64,000 nucleotides of DNA from Orthonyx spaldingii (Eukaryota; Chordata; Aves; Passeriformes; Orthonychidae). Under the pieces are notes generated by a model, which was not told where the DNA came from, searched no databases, and saw only the letters and a list, made by a program, of their open reading frames with translations. Numbering within the stretch: position 1 is the stretch's first letter; each line of letters begins with the position of its first letter. The position numbers and the translations under genes were made by a program. Location: the NCBI GenBank assembly GCA_013397795.1, contig VZTJ01000242.1:929091-993090 (forward strand). Reading direction: 5' to 3'. Positions 1 through 11,000 of this stretch are shown here, piece after piece.

Positions 1-186
1 CAGCCCAGTGAGGCTGGTTCCTTTCTTGTCTCCTTTCACAGCCACTTCTCCCTGCCTTGTCTGTGATTTGTTTCTTCTGTAGTGGCATGGTGTTGTTCTA
101 GGCTCTATGTGGCAGCTGGCTGTAAGCTTGCATGGTCAGTTCCAAAAATATAGGAAAATAATGGATAAATAATTCTAAAGTGGTGG

Positions 187-590
187 TGTCACGGTTTAAC
201 TCCTGCTGGAAATTAAGGATCACACAACTGCTCATTCATTCCCCTCGATTTGCCTGCCAGTGGGAAGAAGAATGGGAAAAGAAAAGGTAAACCTTGCAGG
301 TTGACATAAGAAAAAATTAATAATTGAAACAAAATAACACAACAATAATAGTAATAATAGGCTAAAGATAACATAAATATAAAATAGTCCAAATAATGAA
401 TACAGTATAGTACCAAATGTGCTAATAACAACAGTAATAATATTTGTAATGATAAGGAGAGGGAAAGAGAGTGGCAACATCACCGACAGAAATGAGCAGG
501 CTGGTCAGAATCTGCGCACCAATGCCCAGTTTGTGTCCCAGCAATGACTGGGGACCGCTTTGCTCTTGTGAATTGGAAACTGGGTGTTAC
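187..590. mobile_element. avian LTR-like fragment (endogenous retroviral type, probable)
   Basis: It begins TGTCACGGTTTAACTCCTGC, with the TG start usual for an LTR. An A-rich stretch with repeated AATAATA follows at 300-450, then a region reading GCACCAATGCCCAGTTTGTG near 517. This order resembles a family of bird endogenous retrovirus LTRs that I recognise only from general memory. No gag, pol or env frame lies beside it, so it would be a solo and partly deleted LTR. The 3' end is uncertain and no target-site duplication was found. Confidence 0.5.
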
Positions 591-1344
591 TGTTGTGTTT
601 GAGCTTAAGGTCATCAGTCACACAGTGTTTTATCTGCTAAGAACCACAAATAACAATTTCAGGTATCATTGCAAAAGATTGCTTAAAAGATTTATTATGT
701 AACTGCATTAGTAATAAAAACCAAGCTCTGTATAATCACTGTGCAAAGAGCAAGTCTTTCATTATCCCTTAGTGTTGAGAAGGGAAAGGTCATTGAGAAT
801 TTTTTTGTCTTTGAGGTGGAAGGGGTTTGCTTTGATTGGTTTTTTACTTTTTTTTTCTATCAAATATAATGGGATGCTGGATTCCCCATCACATTTTTAT
901 CCTGGTTTTCACCTACTGTCTTTGACAACTGAGTGTTTGTCCAGTTCACTGATCTTCATATCAACAGTATTTTTCATGAAATACGTTTTTGCATCCTATC
1001 TCTACTAGCTAACAAATCTTCACTAGTCATATATATAACCAGGAACTGTAACTTGAGTTTTCTGAGGTATTGTCTTCCTGAAGCAATTATTTAGTCCCCA
1101 ATGATAGCCTCCTTTGCATTGTAACAGTCATGTGTTAATCCTTATGTTAAGGTTTGTATAAAAATTGACTGTTCATGCCCGTGTGGATCAGAGATCTGGA
1201 TTAATATTTAATAAAATTAAAGAACCCTTTTCTTTCATTGCATGGTAGTTGATGGAAGGTGTGAAGGCCTACTGGACCCAGTGACTGAGCCAAGTGGCTG
1301 GGGTTTTTTTAGTTTACCCCTTTCTTTGCCCCAGACTCTTGTGT

Positions 1345-2078
1345 GATAGGATCATGGAACAGCTTGTGTCATAAGGGACCTTTAAAGGTCAGGTAGTCCA
1401 ACCCCCCTGCTTTGGGTAGGGACATCTTCAGCTAGATCAGGTTCACAGAGCCTAGCCCAGCCTTGCTGGGAATGGGGCATCTACCACTTCTCTGTGCAAC
1501 CTGTTCCAGTGTTTCACCAGGCTCATCGTAGATTAATTCCTCCTTATATCCAGTCTGAATCTATGATCTTTCAATTTAAAACTGTTACTGCTTTTCTGGT
1601 TTGCTACAAGGCCTTTTAAAAAGTGTGTCCCCATCTTCCCTTTAAGTACTGAAAGGCCACAGTGAGGTCTCCCTGGAGCCTTCTGTTCTCCAGGCTGAAC
1701 AACCCCAACTCTCCCAGCCTTTCCTCATAGGAGGAAAGTCCTCTGATCACTTCTGTGGCCCTACTCAGGCAGTGCTCCAACAGGTCTGTATCTTCCTTGT
1801 ACTAAGGACCCTAGAGCTGGACATAGTACTAAGAGTGGTGGGGTCTCATAAGAGAGGAGCAGAGGGGGAAAATCACCTCCTTAACCTGCTGGCCATGCAC
1901 ATTGCTCATGTTCAGCCTCTCACTCAGCAGCATCCCCAGCTCCTCGGCAGAGCTGCTCTCGATCAGTTCATGCCCCAGCCTGTGTTGATGGCAGGGTTGC
2001 CCCAACCCAGATGCAGCACTTGGCCCTGTTGAACTTCATGAGGTTCATGTGTGCCCACAGACATGATGTCCAGGCTCC
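1345..2078 (-). mobile_element. CR1 LINE fragment, antisense, 3' part
   Basis: The + strand opens with an octamer-like GATAGGATCATGGAAC and then AAGGGACCTTTAAAGGTCA, the reverse complement of the CR1 3' end. Reading on come the antisense signatures GTTCTCCAGGCTGAACAACC near 1686 and GAGCTGGACATAGTACTAAG near 1813, which lie in the 3' part of CR1 ORF2. The 5' part is missing, as in most CR1 copies. It is old and indel-rich. The small + strand open frame at 1772-2032 is antisense CR1 and not a gene. Confidence 0.88.
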
Positions 2079-4985
2079 ATACAGTGGTTCAAGAAGTGGG
2101 TGAAAAACCCCAAGAATCACAACAGCGAACAGGAATTAATCTTTGGTGTTGTGGAACTAATGATGAGGACTGCATTGCAAGCACTTAAGAAGTAGGAACA
2201 GAGGAGCAGTTCCTGCAGGAAGAGAGAGAAGTCTCCCAGAAGCAGATGCATCACAATACACAGGAAGAGCACTGTTTTAACAGCTGTTACTGAATAGCGG
2301 TTTAGAGGCACTCAAACACACAAGTTTGCCTCTTTGTCTCCATAGCTGGACTCTGTGTCTGCATTGCCACATTCTTATCATTTTCTCACTTCTGGAAAAT
2401 GAACTTTCCTAGAGAGGTTTAGCATCTTGTAGAACTGAGAATGGTATAGGAGTTTAACTTTAATGTAGATTTGAAAACCTATTTTGTGTAAGGTTTTTGA
2501 AGGAAATTTGTTACTTTCCTATCTGTGGAGGATAATTTCTGAAGGATATGAAAAGGATATAATTGTTTATTTTTTAAGATTTGAATAAATGTTTTGCAGC
2601 ATAAATTTGACACAATTGAAATACAAAAGCAAAGACATTTATTATAAAATTTGAATATGTGTGAAGATAAAAGTCACTCTAAGTTTTCTTTTCTGTTCTT
2701 TGATGTCTAACTATGAAAAACATTATTTATTTTCGTCAATGGCAATCTTATATGTGGGTCTGTGGGAGGAAGAAAGAATTCAGACAGGTTACTTGAGCCT
2801 TAATGACACTTTTGACCTTTTCTATGTTAAATGTTGGGGAATTATGATGATGAAATAATATACAAACAACAGAGAATGTGCATCTTGTTTTTCTGTGTTT
2901 TGGAAACAGGCTTAGTAATCTTTCTTTGGCCATTGGTGTAGTGGTATTATCTACATACACTTTTATTTATTTATTAGGAGGTGTTTCATATATCAAGTTA
3001 CAAAATAAATCTAAAAAGCCCTGATTAGCTTGCACTCTGAAGACCTTAATTATGTTGCTATTGCTTTTTTGAAAAGAACATTTAATATTGTCTATTTCTG
3101 AAAAACCATAATAATAGTAGTTCTTAAGTGATTTTTTGATTTGGCTATTGTGCAACAAAGTGATTTCAGTTTTCATTATTTAAAGGTATAATATGCAAAA
3201 TTAGAAAAAAAATTTCATTGTCTATATTTGATAATTTTATCTTTTTAGCATGTTGAACTTCTTCAAGCATAAGCATCCATGATGTCATTGCAGTCTTTTT
3301 TTTTTTTAGTTGTAAAATATTATTTGTTGTTTAATATGTTGCTGAAATGGGGACTCAGAATTTTCTCTGTATTCCTTCAACAATGTTGCCACAATTCAGA
3401 AACTACTGGTAAATTCAATTTTCTGGTAAAATAGCAATTCAGTGTTATATCCTGTTGTGTTGTGTTTTCATGTGTGGGTTTTTTTCCTCACCCACCCACT
3501 CCAATTTTCACCTAGTGTCCTGACAATCTATGTTGGCTTCTTGATTTTTCCGGAGAGCAGCTGTGGTTTTTTTTCTTTAAGTAGCTCAGACCATGCTGTA
3601 AGAAAATCTGAATCAGAAGTGCAGAAGTCACTTCTGTCTATTTATATGCCACTCGGTAATTTATTCATGTACTTTTGGAACATGGGCATCATTCATTACT
3701 ATTGACCAGTCACAGTTGAACTTTATCAGGAAACATGCTCTGAGAGCTCAATTTTTGACTCTTCATGGATAAAGTTGCTGCTTTTTTCCTGATTGAGTGT
3801 TAGTTTTTTTCATCCCGAATAAAAGAAAGAAAGGCGCATTTACCTAGGTGACTGAACTCCAAATTAATGTTAAATGTCATTCCTAGAGTGCTTACATGAC
3901 ATTCCAAAGGTATAAGGAGAATCTGGCTATCGTGCACTTGACTTTTTGAGAGCCATCTCCTCAGAGAAGGACCTTCAGAATTTCTCACTGTTACATGAAT
4001 TGTCTTTTATTGTAATACACACACATAAAGAGTATTTATTGGGAAATGACTGACCACTGTTACTCTTTCAAATGCCACAAAAGCATGAATGGTTGTATGT
4101 TATGTTCAGAAAGAAATGGTTGATGTATCTAACATTTATGTACTCTGAAGCTGCAAGTGCTCTTTTAGACTGTATTATCCCTTGTGCATATGAGTAGTGC
4201 TTTCTACAAATAAGCCCAGGCTTCCCCTAGGAGCAGGATAGTAGCAGAGAGCATTAGGCAGATACCCTCCAAATAATACCATCAAAATTATTGTAGTAAA
4301 CCCATCCACATAATTTAAAAACAGCGTTACTTTAAAATAAATTATCAAATAACTTAGACCAGTTTAAAAGATTGTCCTGAAGTGGACTGATTCTTCTCAC
4401 CAAGAGAGCAAGGAAGAAAAGAGCTTTGCTGTGGACTGTGGTGCCTGTCACTGTGTTAATATATCTGCCTGAAATATTCCGATTTCTGGTAGTGCATGGA
4501 CCAGTTGCAGTTTAGCAACATTGTGTTCTCCTCTTCCATCTGACAGTAGGGAAGAATCAAGTTTGGAATATGTATGTCAATCTGCATTTCATCTTCTTGT
4601 TGTGGGGAGCTGATGAGCCTTCTGTGGGATCAGTGTTCCTTCTAAAAACTGAATTTCTTACTTTTGTTGATGGAGAGAGTGTAGTTGAATATATGCACAT
4701 GAATATATGGAAGTACTTGAATGCACTGGTCACTTTCAGTAAGTAGAAAATGCAGTGGAAAGTTTGCCTTTTGCAGAATGTAATATTGTTTTTTGTAGAA
4801 AAGTTTATTGGAAAAACAAGGATACTAATCTCTGTTCATTTCTTTGATGGCTATTAAATATAAAGCTTTTTAAACCTAACACGTACACTAAATGTGTGGA
4901 CTTTCTTCTGTTTGCTATTTTACAAACTTTTGAAAATTCCTTGATATTGAAGTAAAATAAGGTAACTTTTTCCTTTCTCCCACAG

Positions 4986-5071
4986 ATCCAGACATTTAAT
5001 GTTGAGGCACCATGCCAGACCGTGGAAGATTTAACGAGTGGGGTTGTGATGGCCCAGGTTCTTCAAAAAAT
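4986..5071 (+). CDS. HOOK3: HOOK3 exon 2 (Hook domain, residues 20-48)
   Basis: Acceptor CCCACAG and donor GTAAGT. The 86 nt start in phase 0 and end after two bases of the Ile48 codon. They encode IQTFNVEAPCQTVEDLTSG followed by VVMAQVLQK, early helices of the calponin-homology-like Hook fold. Compared with the human protein as I remember it, Glu replaces Asp at position 26 and Ser replaces Asn in the LTNG segment. The open frame at 5012-5215 crosses this exon in the wrong frame. Confidence 0.97.
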
Positions 5072-8000
5072 GTAAGTAATTGTTTACATAATGAATTAAA
5101 TACAGAGGGTTTTTATCTGTACGTTTTTCTATATTTACATGTGTTTTCGTTCAAACTTGTCTGGTATTCCATAAGGATGTGGCTTAGATGGTACTTTAAA
5201 CTGGAACATGGCTAATGATTTTTTCTCTGTAGTTTACAGATAACTATCTTAAATTAAAAAAAAAGTTTTGTTTTAGGGAAGCATTTATTCAGGTGTGAAC
5301 TTACTGGAAAGTAAGCTGAATTAAAACTAAATATAGAGGTTCACACTTAAAATGGAAATCAGTGCAAGGTGAGGTAATTGGCCCTGATTGTTGTTTGAAA
5401 TTATAGTCAGTAATGTTAGAATGAGTTTAATGTAACAAAACTTCTGTGATAAACTGAATGGAACTGTCAGTTTAGTTATTTGCAGTTGGAAGTACTTTTC
5501 AATTTGTTTCCACTAACTGTTGTCTGTTCACTAGACACCACTGAGATTATGTGAGGGTATAAAGAAGGAGCCATCGGGTTATTTATACACAGGATTGGTA
5601 AGATCCTACTGAGCCTTCTCTTCTTGAGGCTAAACAAATGCAGCTCACTCAGTCTCACCTCATCTGACAGAAACTGCAGTCTGTTAATCATCTTAATTGC
5701 CCTTTGCTGAACTTCCATGTATATCTGGGTGTCTCTTATACTGGGGAGTCCAGGATGCAGCGATTCAGATATGGTTTTAACAGATCTGAGCAATACATCC
5801 CTTGGCCTGCTGGCAGTGATCTTCCCAAAACAGCCCAGGCTGTGGTTGGCCTTCTTTGCTGCAAGGACACATTGCTGGAGTGTGTTGCACTTGGTTTCTA
5901 GCTAATTTCTTGTCTACAAAGCTGTTTTTCAACCAGCTAGCCCCCAGCATATACTGGTGAATAGAGTTTGTTTTCACTTACCTTTTCTAAAATGTGTAAG
6001 GTTCCCCTCAGCATGTTTTTTCAGCTTGTCAAATTTCTCCTAAATGGAAATGCAACTATGAGGTGTATCAAGCACACCTTCCATTTTTGTATTATATGAA
6101 AAATTGTCCTCTGTCCCATCATCCAGGTCCCTATTTAAAGACATTTAATTTAATAGTATTGACCCCTTGGGTATGCTGCTAGAGGCCCCCAGTTGGATTT
6201 CATGCTTCTGAAATATTTGAACCTGGCATTTCAGCCATTTTCAGCCCATCTTGCTATCCAGTTACCCCCGTCATGTTTCATCATTTTTTCTATGAAGATG
6301 TTATCCTGATCAGGCAGTCTATAGCTGGAATCTGTAACAGTGTCATTTACGTTGGTCTGCTTAGTCATCCTGACCAGTACTCTGTCATCTGGCTCATATC
6401 CGTCCTAAGACAGAGCTTGTGCATTCCCAGTGCTCTCTCGCAGGAAGGGCGTCTCCCTGTCACTACCTTCTCAGCTTGTTCTTCCTAAAGAGCCTGTATA
6501 TGTTCATGGCAGCAGCCTTGACAGGTGAGCCATCCTACCACAACTTCGTGGTCCGAGTGAGACTGTGACCTTGTAACTACACACAGAACTCTGTTTCTTC
6601 CTATTTGTTCTCTCACTAATGCCCCATGCATTCGTACACAAGCACTTCACATATGTATCCAGTCTTTCTGATTCCCAAGAAGGAAGCTTTCCCCAGAATG
6701 TTCTTCTTCAGGCCTTTCTGTATTTATGTGCATATGCTTGGGGTGATCCCACTTCACCCAGCCCTGTTTTGTTGACTATGAGGTATCTGTTGTTCACATC
6801 ATTCCTCACAGATTTTCAACAGAGTCTACTACTTTGTCACTTAATGTTTGTTTTTCCGTTGTTCTTTATATAAAACTGTTCTTACCACCTTGGCCAGCCC
6901 ATTAGTGAAGAGTGTAGTTGGTGTCTGCCCACCATAGATGGTGGATCCCATCTCTTCCAAGCAGTCCTTGATTCTCAGAAGGGTTCGGTGGTTATTGAAA
7001 CCAAAACTGTGTTGCTAGCGCTAGATCACAGCAGGTTGTTGACCTGTAGGAGCTGTCTGCTGCTCAGACCTCCTCCTCACTAACTGGTGCAACTGGGGAG
7101 AACACAACTTGAGCCTTGAACATGGCGTCCAAAGCCATGTAGTCACACTTGGCACCCTTCAGGTTTCCCTAGCTGTACAGCTCGTGCCCAGGTGGAAGAG
7201 CAGAAGAAGTAATAGTGTGTGGTCTGGACAAGCTTCAGCAGTCTTTCAGCAATGCCAGGAATTCAAACCCTGAGCAAGCAACAGCCCTTCTTGGATGATG
7301 TCAGTCAGAAGATGAGGGTCCTCCATCTTGTGCTAGTGTTTAGCACTTCCCTCTTGTGCTGCTGTATGGCTCAGGTTTACTGAATACAGATGATTTGTTT
7401 TACAGAGCTCCTAGGGCTGTAATTGCTATGAGGACATTGAGTCTGTTCTGTAGTTGCAGATTCTCAGGAGCAGCAGCCTTCCTCCAAGTGAGAGAAGAAA
7501 CTGCCAGTTCACAGGAAGAATAAAAGGCAGGGAAAGGGAAATCTCAATGTAGTCAAATATTTCAAAGCAAGACTTTTTAGCATGTGGTTCTGAGATACTG
7601 TTTTCAGGTGACGAACTGTTACTTTTAAAATAAATATACAACACAAATATTGCATCTCTGTAGCATGATTTAAAAATATTTCTTGTAACAATGCCATGCT
7701 GACACTGAACACAGAAATTCTTTAGGTTTTTTCCAGTTAAATGTAAAGATCACCTAAACAACTTATAATTCTGTCTTTACGTCCTATGGAATAGTTTGAA
7801 CGTGTCAAAATTAGTATTTGACTATCTTACTTTATGATAGTTGTGCTTCAGAGTTAGCATTTTGCATACTTACGTAATGAACAGACATATTCTCATGCTG
7901 AAATTTATTGCTAAATCTTGACTGCATTCCTGTTGAGATAAACTTTGAAGAGCAGCAGCAATCTGACCTTCGACTGTATGACAGGAATGATAACATGAAC

Positions 8001-11000
8001 AATGTTTGAGAGAAAATATTATTGCTTCTTTTTTGTTTTTCTTTGTATAACGGAATAAACAGAAGATAAGTAGTATAAGATAAGAAGAAGTGTAACAGAA
8101 GATTAGTCTGATTGATTTTGGAAGTAGAAACCAAGGATCATAGAATAGCCAAACATTGCGTTTTTCCCTGGATATGAAATTGAAATATAGGTCAAATACA
8201 GGGATCAACATTTGTGTAGGTGACTAGAAAACTGATCAGGAGCATGTTGACAAAGCCATTTTAAATATTCGTTCTTGAAAACAAAGCCAAGCTCAACACT
8301 AGCAGTGAAATCCCCCTTTTGTTCCTTTGAACAGATACAACGGGAGGAATACTTAGCTGGGAGGCAGGAAATGTTCAACAATGTGAAGCAAATCTAGAGC
8401 AGTTGTTTTCTCTTTTTTTCTTTTTCCTTTTTTCTCCCTTTTCTCTTTTTGCTTTTTTCTTCTTCGCTTTCTTCTTCTTTTATCTTTTCTCTTTTCTCTG
8501 CTTTTATTTTCTTTTTGCGTTTTTCGTTTTTCTTTTTTTTTTCTTTTCTCTTTTTTTCTTTTAGCAGCACGGGTTCCCTCTCTGTCCCAAGAAAGATGTA
8601 GAAGGCAATTTTTGCAGGTGTGGAAGCATACAACAGGAAGACAGCTGCGTGCTTAATGCGTTATTTGGAAAAGTCATGCAGTGATGTTAAATAGCAAAGA
8701 ACAAGCCCGAAAGCACCAAGTCACTGCAGACATCATTTGCAGTGAAAAGTTGAATAGTTGTGGCTGTGACATGAAAATCTCTCAAAAACTGAATCTTCAA
8801 AGGACAAATTTATTATTTTGGCTGCAGACACAACTTAAATGCCATTGCGCTTATTCTATTGAGAAGGATAAACTACTGTTTTGTAATTTGTATTCCTTGA
8901 AAATTGTGTGTTTTTCAGTATAGCTGCCTCCTGTTTAAGGTTCTTTATAAGTGTGGGGTTTTTGAGCCTAATAATAATGGGAGGTTAATTAGGTAAAGAT
9001 AGGGAGAGGAGAATTCTGGCAACTTTTGTGTGCATCAGGATTTTACTATAGTAAAATCAGCTAAAAAAAAAGCTGAAAGAGCAGATTAATATATCCAGTG
9101 AGAATTAAAAAAAAAAAAAAAAAGAAAAGAAAAGGAAGGAAAAAGATATCATTATGAATGAAGAAAATATTGTCAGTGAAGAAGTCAAGTGAAGAAGAGC
9201 ATTGATGAAAATTTGAAGGTGTTGGGGTGATCTGGATGTATTTGTGTAGGGGAGTGAGGATAGCATTTCTTTCAAAAAACTTAGAAGTGTAATAGCGAAC
9301 TCTGGGTTTTTTTTAACATCTGCCTTCATAGAAGGAGTCGACTGGTACTTATGAGGATGGGAGATAGTAGGAACATGATGAGGAACAGTTTTTGAGGAAT
9401 CCCTAGTTGAGGAAAGTAGTTGTTTTAGACATACAGAAAATTTGCACAAAACAGAACGGTAGAATTTATTGTCAGAAAGAGAAAGAAAAGAGGAAAGAGA
9501 AAAGGAAGAACACTGCTTGCTCATCAGATGATAAAAAACAACCATGCCTTGTGCCAAGTGCAAGGGGCTGACAGTTTCTTCCATGGTTCTTAATTTTTCA
9601 TACATCATCCTCAGTATTTTTTGCACTCACAGTAGCAGCCCATTTGTATATAAGTGCCAGTCATCACAACAAATGTAGCAGAATTTTCTTTAACAAAACT
9701 GCTGGAAGAAGTTGAGAGAAGAAGAGGTTACAGAGGAAGTTACTGACACCTTCAGCAGCTTTTCATTATTGATGTAGTGTGTGATAGCAAATAACAGAAA
9801 TGTGTTCTATGTAACCAAACATGAAGGTTTTGCTTACAGTCTCAGCTGTTAAAAAACAGATATTGGTAAATTCCCGAAGGATATTTTCTTTCTTTATAGC
9901 ATTACAACTTTATCTTCAAATTTCAGGTCAAAGTACCAGTGAATGTAATTCTCTAGTGCTAACTGTATTATCTTTGTGGAAGAAATTCAGCCTATGCTTT
10001 AGCTTATCTTTTGTGTGTTAAGCTGTAAGATTCATTGTTTGTATTCAGATGTGATGGCTATTGGTCCCTCTGACTAACATTGTTACGAAATACTGTGAGA
10101 TAAAATGCCTGTACACAATCAGTGTTGATGATTATTTTAAAGAATGTTGTACTCCAGGAGTAAAGAGTGGAAGCAAAAGAAAACGTTTAAATTGTTTATG
10201 AGTAGACTGTTTGCCTAAAATTGTGTAGCTTGTCCTGGTAGAAGTGCCATAGTGCTTCTGAATCACATCGTTCTTTTTTTTTTTGTAGCTTGCACTGATG
10301 TTACTTATGTTTTCACTGTCCACTGATATCCCTAGAATAGCATGATTTCCTGTTTTATACTACAGTTTAAAATTGTCCTTTCATCCCACTCTGGAGACTG
10401 TTTAATACCAGGTGTCCCTCTTGTTTTGATTTTTTCTTCATCTGTCGTACTGGCCTTGGTAACTGTAAGAAATGGTATGTATTTTCTTTTGTCATGTGTG
10501 CGTTATGCCCCTCTCAGTGAATTATTCATTTGTTATATTATACATTGCAACACGCTGTGCATGTTTTGACACATGCAGAACACAAAAGCCATACTTTTGT
10601 ATATCACTGGGGGAGGGAAATTTTTGTAAACATGTTTCTTGAAGCAGCTTACTGTACCACTGTTAAAATGAGTAATAATCATGAGTTATACTACATGCTC
10701 TGTGGGTTGGTTTTCTTCAGAAGAGTATTTCTATCTCTTGGCATCTGTGATGCGGAGAGATGATTGCTTAAATAAAGGAAAATTTGCATACAAAATAAGA
10801 TGGAGATGGTATAAATGAGCACTGCTGAGAAACCATCACATGAAATGATAGCACATTAACAACAGCGTAAGTATCTTATGCTCTGAAGAAAAGTCCCAGT
10901 TATCTGCTCTACAGCTCAGATAGTAGGCAGCAATCAACTGATACACAAATACCTTTCTAAACCTGGAAGTTATCCAGTGCTAGGGATTGTATAAGTTTGG

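Larger units (their letters stand above)
1..4985 (+). other. HOOK3: HOOK3 intron 1, 3' part
   Basis: AT-rich non-coding sequence running up to the exon 2 acceptor. No segment encodes the expected Hook N-terminus ending in LLTW, so exon 1 must lie upstream of the window. It contains an LTR-like piece near 187-590 and an antisense CR1 at 1345-2078. From 2080 to 4985 I see only AT-rich unique-looking sequence with short homopolymer runs. The short open frames here show no recognisable domain. Confidence 0.85.

Noticed and set aside
1..4985. HOOK3 exon 1 or promoter within the window
   Set aside because: No sequence encoding the expected Hook N-terminus and no CpG-rich segment was seen; the region is AT-rich intron.
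5012..5215. 67-codon frame beginning MPDRGRF over exon 2
   Set aside because: It uses a different frame from the Hook sequence. The in-frame reading gives IQTFNVEAPCQTVEDLTSG.
8394..8633. Minus-strand lysine/glutamate-rich frame resembling a nuclear basic region
   Set aside because: It is the complement of a pyrimidine simple-sequence tract.
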